From Rhizomucor pusillus (taxonomy: Eukaryota; Mucoromycota; Mucoromycetes; Mucorales; Lichtheimiaceae): a stretch of DNA of 64,000 nucleotides. A program made the translations under genes and the position numbers. Below are positions 46,015 to 57,462 of the stretch, piece after piece (within the stretch, counting starts at the first letter, position 1; the number at the start of each line of letters is the position of its first letter). The DNA lies in contig FWWN02000687.1 in the NCBI GenBank assembly GCA_900175165.2, positions 1-64,000 on the forward strand, written 5' to 3'. A model generated the notes under the pieces. The model did no database searches. It was given only the letters and a program-made list of their open reading frames with translations, and was not told where the DNA came from.

Positions 46015-47512
46015 TAAAATTCTGCATATCACTCACGCAGACAGGATCAGCTTTTTCCTTCTTCTCCTCTTCACTTTTAAAAATTTAGCATCATCTTTTC
46101 TGTATCGTTGACTCTCTCTCTCCATGTAAATCTATGAATGGATTTTTCCCTTTACTTATTGTTTGCCGAAATTATGCCGTTGTTTTTGCATCCATTATTC
46201 TTACACAATAGGCCACATCCCACTCGACAACATTTTCTTCAGCGAGCATAAAAATAAAGCCAACATGGTCAATGTGCTACCTTTGTGACGCGTGCTAAAA
46301 TTGTACAACGGTGTAGTCGGGTGAACCTTGTTTCTTTTCCTTCGATACTTCATTTTCTTCCCACACCCGGGAAGAATGCACACCCCAGTCAAGCAGGACG
46401 GACGTCGTTGACCTGAGATGTGAAATAATCAATAATCAAATGTAAACGTTGTTGTGGTGAAATGCTTAGCAGCGATTTAACCGAGAAGAGGCGAAAAGGT
46501 GGAAGCGCTGCAGCAGCAGCCCAAAGCAATGGTAAAGAACACAAAAGAAGCAAAATTCTGCAGGCGACAAGAAGGAAGTCTTGATTCTTAACATCACGTC
46601 ATTTTTTCATGGCCCGCGCTGGTTGCAATGATTTCACATGTAGTGCAAAAGGCGCTGAGTTGAAGCAATATGTGGATCCGACTTTGCACGTGGCAACCAG
46701 TCACAGGATGGCAAAGCAAGCAAATGTGTCAATGTAAAGCGAGCCAAGTTTTATGCCATGCATGCAGCGCGTTCCGTGCAGATGATTTTGAGTCCATGAA
46801 AGCAGTGTTTCGAGTGCATATCCAGTTAGAGTTTTTTGGCAATAAAGCTCGTACCTGAAATTTTTGTGATCGGGATGTGAAACGTTGTTCGTAACAGACG
46901 CTCGGACATTCACGGAATCTGGAAGCACGGAAGAATATATTAGGCCCCTTCGGGAATCCCATTATTGGACCCCTCATCATTGTATACGCGGGTGGCGAAA
47001 TTCTTGTTGCCTAAGAGACAGAGAGAAAGAAGGGCGATCACTCTCACAGCAGGAGGCCACTGCAAAATTCTTGATTTAGATAATGTTACTCGGATATTTT
47101 AATCGGCTGTGTAAATAAAAGAGGTGTTGATTATCTCAAACAAAAAAGAGATTGCTGTTAACGTAATCTGGTGTAGTCAGCCAGAAGAGGGTTCCAAGGA
47201 ATCGAGATGATGCACCATGCCGGGACGGATCCTCCCCCTCCTTTCTGCCTTTAAAAGTCCGTGAATCTGTCTTAAACACACTCGCAGCTTTATCCTTCCT
47301 CTTTTCGTTGACGTCTCTTCTCTCTCTCTCTTTATCCCCGAGACTTCACTTCGCTCGTCGCCTGCTGGATATTTGTTTATGCCACGGTGACAAGTTTTAC
47401 TTCCAAGATCGTCCCAAACCTATAAAAGATCCACGTTCTCTCTGTCTCTCCCCACTCTTTCTTTTATTATCTACGCACTGACCCCGCTTGCACCTTTTTT
47501 CCAATTATCCTT
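46015..47512. other. 1.5 kb intergenic region
   Basis: Downstream of PEBP and upstream of the DUF8032-like gene. No coding frame with protein-like character. CT-rich tracts (around 47,310-47,470) directly precede the next ATG, as is common for strong fungal promoters. Confidence 0.45.
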
Positions 47513-49460
47513 ATGCCTGCCAAAACCGATTCATTAAAGACAACGTCGACCTGCCAGCAGCAGCAACAGGATTTCATTTTGGAAGATGTCATCGACCGCA
47601 TCAAGCGCAGAAAGCTGGATAATGCAGATACTGCAACTACAGACGCGATAGCGGAAGCTCTGGCAACAGCGATGGCTACATCATCATCACCATCCACATC
47701 TTGTTCTTCTTCAACATCATCTTCATCCCCAAAGGATAAACCGCTATCTCAAATGGATCGCCGTGAAACCATTGCCGAAGTACGCGATGGCGTTGAATGG
47801 GTATCGTTCGTGTATTCACACAATCGAACGCTCAAGCGATACAGCATCCGTACCGACATTGAGAATGTGTGCGTCGACGCCATGGACGAAAAGTTCAAGC
47901 AAGACAACTGTGTAAGTACTTTATTTTTCCTTTCGGATAAAGCTTTTATCGAATTTACCCCGCAAATCGGAATAAGATCTCTGATGGAAAAATAAAATTT
48001 TGTTCGTTAGGTCTATCCACGCGCAAATTTGCCAAAGGAATGCTATCGAGGCAACCGATGGGCCTATGAGACTGAATGCAACGTGTTGGGATGGAAACTC
48101 GCATGGTTGAATGCTGCTGAAATATCCGGCAAACGCGGTCTTATCCAAAGGGCTGTCGATTCCTACCGAAACCGAAATCCTAGCATGCGCTCCAGAAGAG
48201 TCGCTCGTCAGGAGAAATTACTCAAAGGTACACTGCGACGACGAAAGAATACCACGGAGAGTGGTGGAGCAGCAGCAGCAACGGCAGCAGCAGGAGGATC
48301 TGTTGTGACTCAGCATCAGCAGCAACAGCAAAAGTTCATCTCCATAGAAGATCCAGTCTCCCGCTCGCGGCTCCGATTGGCGGTCAACGTCGAGGATGTT
48401 TCTTTGGAAACCATCCCGTTAGATTTCCAGCGAGCCAACTGCGTGTTCCCCCGGGCTATGAATATCCAAGCGAACGCTGCTGCATCCAACACACTGCGTT
48501 GGCAAGAGGAAGCTCAGTGCAATGAATTAGGTTTCAAGCTGGTATGGATTCCACAAATATACATTAACGAGGGATAGCATTGCTAATAACTAGTTAAAGG
48601 CTTGGCTCAATCAAAAATCACTTGCTGGCAAGAAGAATTTGCTTCAACGTGCGCTGGATATTTATCGCACTCGATACATGCCTGCTTTGCAGCCTCGAAA
48701 GAACTCGTCGCGCACACCAGCGCTGCCTGTTCCTCCCATGGTCCCAATGCCTCTCACAGCGTCGGCCTTGTCAGCCCAGAACGCTTTCTATGCAAAGTTA
48801 CATCCTGAGAGCTACGCAAAGTCGACGTCGTCAGCCATGTCATGCACGAGCGGAACTACCGTCACCTTGGATTTCACAGATTGCCTTGCCGACGACGACG
48901 ACGAGGAAGAAGAGCAAACCCCATCGTCAGCATCACCTGGCTTCAATGAAGAACACCATCCTTCTATCACCATCCCTAACGACGAAGATGATAGTTATTT
49001 CTCATCTTCATCAACGGCTGCTGCAAAGTTTTCTTCTTGCTGCAACAGCAGCGCCACCGGGGCAAATCGGTGCTCTCCGTGTTTATGCAGCGGCGGTGGT
49101 GGTGACGAGATGAGCATTTCCACAGAAAGTTATTCGAGCTCGCTTGTATGCACACCAAGCCCGCCGGCCACAACTGCGTTCTTTGGTGTCCCGGCGGAAA
49201 CCGACCTTGTTCAGGATTCATTTACGCTCCCACCTGTCTCCGACGATCCCTCTTGTTCTTTCTCGACCTGTTCCTCCTCCTCTTCCTTCTCCTTCTCCTC
49301 CACTCCCTCCGTTCTTTTCAAACTGTATGAATCATCGTTGCTGCCTTCCAGCGCTGTACAAAAACAGGATCTCGTTGTAAAAATCGAAGACGATTCTCTC
49401 ATGCTCACGCCCGATTTCACTTCCGTTGGTGATCCAGACGAGTTACTATGCCTATTTTAA
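47513..49460 (+). CDS. Putative regulator with two DUF8032-like repeats
   Basis: Three exons (47513-47911, 48011-48541, 48600-49460) give 596 residues. Two copies of one domain can be seen. The first, at about 93-190, runs from GVEWVSFVYSHNRTLKRYSI through DNCVYPRANLP to GWKLAWLN and a helical RGLIQRAVDSYR. The second, at about 250-350, has NCVFPRAMN, GFKLAWLN and LLQRALDIYR. This matches my memory of the fungal DUF8032 family, which has no proven function but often sits in Ser/Gln-rich, transcription-factor-like proteins. Low-complexity Ser, Ala and Gln tracts lie between and after the repeats. An acidic, Ser-rich C-terminal third could be an activation region (inference). Confidence 0.8.
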
Positions 49461-50064
49461 AAAAAACTTGTAATTTCCCATTATATTTTACCTTGTAACA
49501 CCCCTTTCCTCACCACCTCATCTGTAAATAGTATCTATACATGCCTTTTTCTTTCGTGCTTTTTTTTTTAATTGTCTCGAGGAACATCAAGAAAAGTAAA
49601 ACGCGGCAATGCAGCTGCCCAAAAGTTTAAACTCCGCTGTTCCGAAAAGCAGCAGGTTTGCCTAGCAACGCCCTGGTGAAGTATTTCACTTTGGACACCA
49701 TTGGAGACTTTGCAGTGAACTGCGTAGAGAAAGTGCAAAGCAGTTACCTTCGATTTTAAAAACTCCCAAGCGATTTAGATATATGTTGATTTGTGAAGGC
49801 GGATCAGGAAACCGTTCTTGAGACATGTAACCACATTTGAATAGCAGCAACGCATCAAATGCTGCTGGTTACAAGAATGCCAACACCAAGGAACCAAGTT
49901 TCGTACTGGATGCAGACTAAGCGAAAGAATAAGTATCGAGCGTCTGCATAGTAAGTATGCCTTGTCGGTTACACTTACATCCTTATTTGTCAAAAAGTTT
50001 CCTTCCGCCCGAACAGGTTGAGTCAGCCTCTGTATAACTTGACAGTAGCAGCAGCAGCAGCGTT
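49461..50064. other. Intergenic spacer
   Basis: Between two plus-strand genes. A T-run near 49,560 fits a 3' end of the DUF8032-like gene. A CAG repeat (about 50,047-50,061) lies just before the next ATG. No gene seen. Confidence 0.45.
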
Positions 50065-51807
50065 ATGGTGCGCACAAAAAAGCAGGCGATAGCTGCACAG
50101 CGATCAGCCAAAGGTAAAACAACAACGTCTCTTTTACTCCGCCTTGATTCTAACGTCGATAACTAAACCCAACCTGCATTTGCGTACCTTAGCTGACCGA
50201 CTTGCCATCTCGCAACACAATGTCGCGTCAACAACAGCAACAATACCCAGCAACATCGCCCCTCAGGTTTTTCTCTTTAAAGGAGGAGATACAAAAATTA
50301 TTTATTTAAACGTTTTTATGCTATCTTGTCAAATTAGATATTATCGACGACGACGACACAGCAGCAGCAGCAGCAGCAGCAGCAGCTTGGAAGCGATGAT
50401 ATTACCAGGTACATGCACACGCTTCTCAACATTTTCTAATATCACTTGCCCTCACCCTCTGATGGGAGCCGTGTATTAAAATTTTTATGTGTGTATGATA
50501 AAAAGAACGCAAAACGATCGAGATTACAAGTGCAGGCAGATCCTCGCGGTGTACGACAATGTTTCATATCACGAGGCAGAGGTTATGCTGATGGATTGTG
50601 GAAACGATGAGGTATTACAGAGTCATCTTGTTTTATTATTCGCTCCACGCTAACTACTAACTGAGGATAGAATCAAGTGCTATCTCGGCTAGCCAACCGT
50701 CCCGACTACTTGGAAGGGATACGGCGTATTATATTCACGCCTGTGCCTTCTGCAGAGCAGCCGCACGAGGCAGCAGTCGGAGGAAACCAAGCTGAATCTC
50801 CATTGACGGAAGCAAATACTGCTACTCAACAACAGCAGGAAGCAGCGCTAATTTCTTCTTCTATCCCGTCCGTGCTCCCACAACAGTTACCAACACACAT
50901 AGCAACAGCAACAGCGCCGCCGCCGCCGCCGTCTATGCACCCACCACCACCCCCAGCAGCGATGCTTGTTCCACCCACTGCGCCGCCGCCTCCCTTACTA
51001 CCAGCGATATACCCTTCCGAGCCATCCACCCCGATACCTTCACCTTCAACAAGAGTCAGCAACAACAGTTCGAAAAAGTGAGTAAGGACGGGATAACTAC
51101 TTAAATATGTACACGTATTGATATACAACGCGTAAATTCCTGAGCTCAGACGCACCCGGGCAATAGGACGACTTGCGCTGGACGATGCATTGAAACAAGT
51201 GCAAGAACGAAGCGACCGGTCTGCATTTGAAGGGTGGTCGCAAGCGCGCATACGAGCATACCAGATGATCGACCAGAACCCGAACAGTTACTACTACAGA
51301 TTCAATGCACCGGGTGAAGAGCAGCGCAAAGGGCCGTGGACACCAGAGGAGCGGGCGTTATTTTTCAAACGGTTGCAAGAAGTAGGCGCGAACGGGCAGT
51401 GGGGCATCTTTTCGACAGCCATCCCGGGGCGCGTCGGGTACCAGTGCTCCAATTTTTATAGATTGTTGATTGAAACAAGGCAGATTCACGACCCCAACTA
51501 TGTGCTCGACGAAAAAGGAAAAGCACATTTCTTGTTTGACAAGAAAAGCTCGGATGGCAGAGTCGAAAAGACGTTTCGAACACACTCGCCGCATAAATTT
51601 GCATCGTTGTCGCTGAATAGCAGCAGCGGCAGCGAAGAAGGAGAGATGCTCCCGCCAAAGAGGAAAAAGGGACGGCCCAGGAAGGTTCAACCAGACGACG
51701 GTGATGCGTCTGGAACCTTCAGTCTTCACACAAAGTCGTCCACACCCAAACGAGTGACTCGGTCGTCCACTCGCGCAGCAGCAGCAACGGCAGCAGGGAC
51801 AAAATGA
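50065..51807 (+). CDS. Myb/SANT-like nuclear protein (paralogue B) with polyQ and polyproline tracts
   Basis: Six exons (50065-50113, 50193-50266, 50338-50408, 50506-50611, 50671-51077, 51150-51807) give 454 residues. The N-terminus is basic. A run of nine Gln is encoded by pure CAG repeats at 50,359-50,385. A Pro-rich stretch (PPPPPSMHPPPPPAA) spans about 180-210. The Myb-like core at about 280-345 reads QNPNSYYYRFNAPGEEQ, then GPWTPEERALF, then IPGRVGYQCSNFYR, the same module as the gene at 28,548. The C-terminal tail is Ser-rich with GRPRKVQ, an AT-hook-like motif. A chromatin or DNA-binding role is likely. TFIIS starts 108 nt downstream on the same strand. Confidence 0.82.
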
Positions 51808-51914
51808 AAAAAGTTCCGACTTCCTATCAAAATTACGCTTTAACAATTTTTTTCCTTCTCTGACCTTATTTTTCCTTCCCTTTCCCTTGATTGATAATAT
51901 ATATTTTGGTTGAC

Positions 51915-53472
51915 ATGTCGAGTGAAGAGGATATCCTTAAAACGAAGCGGGCGCTCTTGAAAGCCGTGGAGTCTAGAAAAACCGAGGTGAGTATACTCGT
52001 CCTCCTGTTACTCCTGTGAATGCTTTTCCCTTATCGAATCTCTTCCCACGACGCGGCCAGTGATCCTTAATGAGCCCTCCCTTTTGGTGAAATGCTTTTC
52101 ATTCAGTACAACCGACACATTGTATGCAAGTTGGGAAGCAGCTTGCATTATTCGTCTGCCTGCATGTCGACCGAACAAGAAGGATAATGAGAGGAAGGGG
52201 GAGAGAAAGGGATCACTGAATGGACACACGCCTGCGCATGGTAGTGGTAGAGATTCTCTTTCAACTTTATTTTTATGTGGCATAGAAGCAATGGAAAAAA
52301 GCTAACGGCTTTGGTTTCAATTCTGTTTGCAGGACATTCTTGATATCATGGAACAATTGAAAAAGGTCAAGGCTACACAGGAGCTTTTGAGGGTACGCGG
52401 AAAAGTGGCAATCACTGGATGTCACGCGACTCATGGAGGATGATGTGGAATAGAAAACCGATATCGGCAAAGTATTGGGAAAATTGAGGACGAACGAGGA
52501 CGCTGCAGTGTCGCAAAAAGCAAAGTTGGTTGTCAAAAAGTGGAAGGATGATGTGCAAAGTGCCAGCAACAACAAGAAGACAGAGTCTTCTGCTACCAAA
52601 CCTGCAGAAAAGCGTACGTACTTTTTTCCACTGTTGCCCGTTACCCATTGGCCAAAACTGATTTGATTGTAAAGCATCACCACCACCGCTCGCTCGCAAA
52701 GAATCGACCAGCTCGGAGCCTAGCACGCCGCGTACCATTAAATCAGATGAAGTGACATTCGACAGCACCGGCAACGGCCCTCGCGACAAGACCATTGAAC
52801 TCCTCTACTCTGCAGTGGCTCTGGGAAGCTATGCAGGTAAACGAGTATAAAGCGTGGAGTCTCCATTTGCGACTAACTGGTGATAAACAGATGCGGATTT
52901 ATTGCTAAACAGAGCACTTGCCATTGAAAAGTTCATTTTTACCGATTTTGGCGGTGTGAATGAGGGATATAAGGGCAAAGTGCGATCGTTGACCCTGAAC
53001 CTCAAGAGCAAGAGCAACCCTGATTTGAGAGAAAGCGTTGTGAGCGGCGAGCTGAGTGTTGACAAGCTATGCAGAATGAGCGTGGAGGTAAAAAAAAGAA
53101 AATATTATATGGTTCAATCAGTTGGATCCGAAATTTTTTGACAGGTAACGTTGTGTATAGGAAATGGCATCTGAAGAGGCCAAAGCACGAGACCGGAAGC
53201 TTGCCGAGGAGGCCCTGAACAAGGCCAGGGGTGCAACTTCTGCGCAAGCGGAGACCGATATGTTCAAGTGCGGTAAATGCAAGGGCAGAAAATGTACCTA
53301 TTTCCAGATGCAAACTCGCAGTGCGGATGAACCGATGACAACTTTTGTGACATGCGTAAATTGTGGAAACCACTGGAAGGTAAAAAAAAAGAAGATAATA
53401 TGTCTCGATCTATCTGAAAAGAAAAGTATCACTGTACTGATTCTGCTGCCGCTATGATTCTAGTTCTCGTAA
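51915..53472 (+). CDS. DST1: Transcription elongation factor TFIIS
   Basis: Seven exons (51915-51986, 52333-52392, 52454-52613, 52675-52836, 52891-53087, 53161-53379, 53464-53472) give 292 residues, the normal length. TFIIS rescues arrested RNA polymerase II by stimulating transcript cleavage. Domain order is the N-terminal helical (LW) domain at 1-80, a Ser/Thr linker, the polymerase-binding central domain at about 125-235, and a C-terminal zinc ribbon with Cys254, Cys257, Cys282 and Cys285. The catalytic hairpin RSADEPMTTF holds Asp273-Glu274. The last exon is only nine bases and adds Phe-Ser-stop. The first intron is 346 nt, five times the local norm, and may carry regulatory sequence. Confidence 0.97.
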
Positions 53473-53810
53473 GCATCAAGCATATAGCATTACATATATA
53501 TATATGTATAAATGTATACTCCCTCTCTGTCTCTCTTCCCTTCGTTTGCGCCATCTCTACTTATTTTCTCCTCACCCCTTACAGTCTTTTTGTATTTCTT
53601 TATGTACATTTCTCGATTTTCGAAAATGAAAAAACGTGGTTGATTTGTACGACGGCTCCTTTCCATAATAGAGCGCCGACGAACCTTTGAAAGGAGTTGA
53701 CAACGCGGCGGTGTGCATGATGTCACATATGCAGTGAAAATGATAGGTGTACGTCGTTGACACCATTTTAACTCCTCTCTTTCTCCCCTTTCCTCTTTTG
53801 CCCGAAAAAG
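53473..53810. other. Intergenic spacer
   Basis: 338 bp between TFIIS and the RA-PH gene on the same strand. CT-rich near 53,520-53,560 and 53,775-53,800. No gene seen. Confidence 0.45.
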
Positions 53811-56209
53811 ATGCACTCGAACGATCTCGACGACATTTTACAGGATCTGGAGAAGCAAGTGCAAGATTTGTCTCTGGTACAGTAGTGGGCAAGACAGAAG
53901 AGGGCGTACAACACATGTACCTATTTTTAAACTTGCGTGTTTGTGTGTGTATGTGTGTTGCGTTACCAGGCACTCGACGAAAGCGGTAATGAGTATTATA
54001 TTGGCCACCACGAGAAGGGATCAGCCGAGGCGGCGGCGGTACCCGCGAGAAATAACAGTAATAGCAACAATAATATCGATAATTATAACAACAACCAGAA
54101 AAGCGACGAGGTGTCACCTCACTCCACCACCATCATGACAGCCGATGACAATGTGGCATTAAGCCAGCTTCAACATCACGCCATCACAACCTACGCACAC
54201 GACCACTCGACGACACCTGTTATCCCTACATCGAGCCACAGCTCCTCCCGATCCGCGAGCATCAGACATGCGTTCAATAAATTAACGAGAAGTGTCAGCA
54301 GCGGCGGAAGCACGTTGCGTAGCAACAAGCGCCCTCAGGAACCTGTCCCCCCGTTGCCGAACCACCATCGTGACAACAACATCAATAACAACGATGAAGC
54401 CGAGCTCATCGCTGCAGCGCAGTGTGCATGGGCAGTTCTCGATGGAGCGGCAGATGACACCACCACCAAGAAACAGCAGCAACAGCAACAGCAGCCTTTT
54501 ATTCCTCCAGCAGCACCGCGCCAGGTAATTATTGCGATACATACATGGCAAAGCCAAAGAGAGAAAAAGCCCAATCATTGATATAAACCCGTTGGTCCCT
54601 TTCGCAGCATGAGGCGCCCAAGCGAGTCCCGCGCAACGCAGGATTCACGATCTGTATATACATCAATGATCTTGCGACGTACAAGGCTGTGCAGCTGACG
54701 GATCTATTGACAACGGCGATGGTGGTCCAATACTTCAAGCGCAAAGGGCTGCTGGATCAAGCCGATGACTGGGCGCTCTTTGAGGTGGCCAATAGCCACG
54801 GTGTTGGCAAGTATTACACAAATCTCAAAAAGAAAAAGAAGGATGAAGAGCTCATTCATTGCTGAAATATACATATACAGAGAGACCGCTCCGCGACTGG
54901 GAGATTGTACTGGATACAGTTCTCGCGTGGGACGGCGATATGCACAACATGTTGATGCTGAAAAAATACCCGTACAGATCATCGTTGACGGCCGAGGTGA
55001 GTGCGGCTCAAATGACAGAGAACATACATAAAGATGCAGGATATTGAGAGAAAGTGCGGATTCAGAGCGTCTTGCAGCCATTGCATCCACCGAAACATGG
55101 CTGGCTACTTGTGGAAACTAGAAAGGGTAAATGGCAAAAACGATTCTGCTTTATCCAAGACAATGCAGTGCAGTATGCCAAGGATAGCAAGGTAATCTAT
55201 ACAAAATACCGGGACTTTCAGTTCAGAGACTGACAATGGTGTGTGTTCAAGGGCACGGGTGCCGTTGTCGTGTGCCATTTATCCAATTTTGATGTGTACA
55301 CGCTCACTCAACCCGTTCGCGGTGCACCGACAAAGTACGTGTTTGGATTGAGAGCACAAGATAAAGCAAAAATGTATGAAAACCCAGAGGACTATTTATC
55401 TTTCTTGTGCGCGGAAGATTCAGAATCATTCATGGAGTTTGTGCTTGGTATCCGATGTGCAAAGGTAGATAACGCAAACTTGAAAGACCATAAGAAATTG
55501 CTCACGCTCGAAAAATACGGTGTAGGGTGCAATGCAGTACCAGAGCAACCCGCAGCGTGTCTTACATCCATTAAATCCGCCGTTACCGCCAGCGCCGCCG
55601 GCGGAAAACAGCAATGGCGAGGTCGCGTCAAGTGACGACCAACCGCTTGCACGAGGCAACACGATTCGCCGGTATAAATCCATGCGGGACATTAGAAGCA
55701 AAGATAACAGCAACAGTAGTGGCAAGTTGTCACACAGTGGCACATTGCGGCACAGGGATCAACAACAAGCGACACCACAGCAATCTGTGGACGACGAAGA
55801 CGAGCAAGGTAGCAACACATTGATCCAGATAGACGACAAGGTCAAGTTTGCAAAAGGCTCGCTCCTGGCGCAGAGAGAAACTGCTGCTGCCGCTGCCGCT
55901 GCTACTAGCATGGGGACTGTTGGACTTTCACGGTCAAAATCTACACGGGAGAAAAGCGAAGTAACGGAGAACGGTGGCGAGTACCGTCAACATCGTCGAT
56001 ACCACTCTGTACGAAGGAGAGATCCTCGGCCCACAGCAAAGGGCGGCGATATACCCGCAGTGCCTGCGGTGCCTACTGGTAACAAGACACTGTTGCAGCT
56101 CGAAGGAACACCGGAGCAGATCCACACACGGCAGTTACGAGAACGGCAGATGAAACCGCTGCTGAATTTTGACGAGTCCACTACTGCTGCTTCCGTCTCC
56201 CGTCGGTAG
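53811..56209 (+). CDS. Ras-association and PH-domain adaptor protein
   Basis: Seven exons (53811-53876, 53970-54524, 54608-54806, 54881-54996, 55066-55191, 55252-55464, 55538-56209) give 648 residues. After a low-complexity N-terminus (Asn, Ser, His, Gln) comes a Ras-association domain at about 213-312 (FTICIYINDL ... ERPLRDWEIVLDTVLAW). A PH domain follows at about 315-425 (HGWLLVETRKGKWQKRFC ... SFMEFVLGIR). This tandem resembles the RA-PH module of animal MRL/Grb7-type adaptors, which link Ras-family GTPases and phosphoinositides to actin. The C-terminal 220 residues are Ser/Arg/Pro-rich. Intron 3 has a GC donor (GCAAGT). A GT donor seven bases earlier also keeps frame but removes Gly-Val from a conserved-looking segment. 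Confidence 0.88.
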
Positions 56210-56444
56210 TAATTCATGCAGAGTGAAAAAATACAATGGCTTTTTTTTCTATTATAAAATGCAAAGACAGACAGACAGGCAGCCAGTTAGTCCATTCCCT
56301 TTCTTTCAAGTGAAAAGATCAGGATAGCAGAATTGGGGGCATCAGGGGAAGAAGAAAGCTAAAAATGTGATTTTGAAAATGGTACATGGGGGGTGGGGAG
56401 AATTATTTATTTCTTTGTTTGCGTAATGCAAATACAAACGTTTG

Positions 56445-57250
56445 TCAGGAAGACGCTGACGATGGTGTTGGAAGTCCATTACTTTGCTGCTGCTGATGGT
56501 TCTGCTCATCATTGTTCTGCTGTTGAGTCTCTTCCTGAGCTTTCTTCTTTTCGAGTTCGGCAATCTCAGCAGCAGCTAATAAAATGCATTGCATTGATTG
56601 AGAGCTGTGTTAAGAATAATCTGAAACAAGGCAATTCTTACTCAGGAACCGTCCCCCTGGACCGCGGGGTCGACGCATCGCATGCCGGTGTCGGCTTTCG
56701 TGTAGATACGGTTTTCGAGATCGTTGAGAAGATCTACTCATTTCTTCCAGTTTTAAACGCGCCGCCCTCCGTTTAAGGATGCGATGGTACTGCTTTGCAT
56801 TAACGTAGTAAGGTTCCTCTTGAGGTTGTTGCTGCTGCTGTTGGTGTTGGTGTTGATCTGCTGTATCCAGGTGCGTTTGCTGAGCAATTGCAGCATTGCT
56901 ATTCGTCGTCGTGGTGGTCGTTGCAGCTGCAGCCGTTATGCGATACATTGCTTGCGCAGCTGCAAGCAGACTCGGTGGCTACGAACATATGCAAAAAAAT
57001 CTTAACAAGGGCAACTGCCAACATTCAGCGCAGAGTAGCAAACTTACCAGCGAAGTGGGAGGATAGCTACCTAAATGCTGACCATTCGCGTACATGCCCG
57101 ATGTCGCTACCTGCGAAGTTGCCGCGTGCTAAACAAGGAATCAGTTGAATAAAACTCGCTAAGGAACCAAGGTGGTATACGTACCGTGTCTCCGTGCTGA
57201 ACTTCGAGGTGGCTGTTAGTGTCTGGACTGTACGAAGCGCTGCGATCCAT
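56445..57250 (-). CDS. HAP2: CCAAT-binding factor subunit HAP2 (NF-YA)
   Basis: Four exons (57250-57185, 57128-57048, 56978-56642, 56575-56445) give 204 residues. NF-YA gives the CCAAT-binding complex its sequence specificity after joining the HAP3/HAP5 histone-fold dimer. The core lies at about 105-165. The subunit-association helix reads [20 protein letters not shown], and the DNA-binding part has [20 protein letters not shown] followed by [13 protein letters not shown], split by the last intron. Upstream are Ala/Thr and Gln/His tracts, and the tail is Gln/Asn-rich. It is encoded tail-to-tail with the RA-PH gene and in tandem with the SUMO-like gene. Identity is secure. Confidence 0.97.
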
Positions 57251-57462
57251 ATTGTTGTATTTACGCCCTTTCCATGCTTAAAGAAGGAAGGATCGAGCGA
57301 GATTCAGATTTGATAGACAAGGCCGGCGCACGGGGAAGGAAACAAAAGATCTGCGATGGATAGTGGTGGGATAATCTCAGCCGACGTTCCACAAGCAAGC
57401 AGAAAGATCAAGAAGGTTTTTACTCATCCTTCTCCTTGATTGCTGTTTACGGTACAATAAAA

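Noticed and set aside
53572..54117. 181-residue minus-strand frame
   Set aside because: Antisense to the RA-PH gene start and its promoter; Tyr/Arg-rich low complexity.
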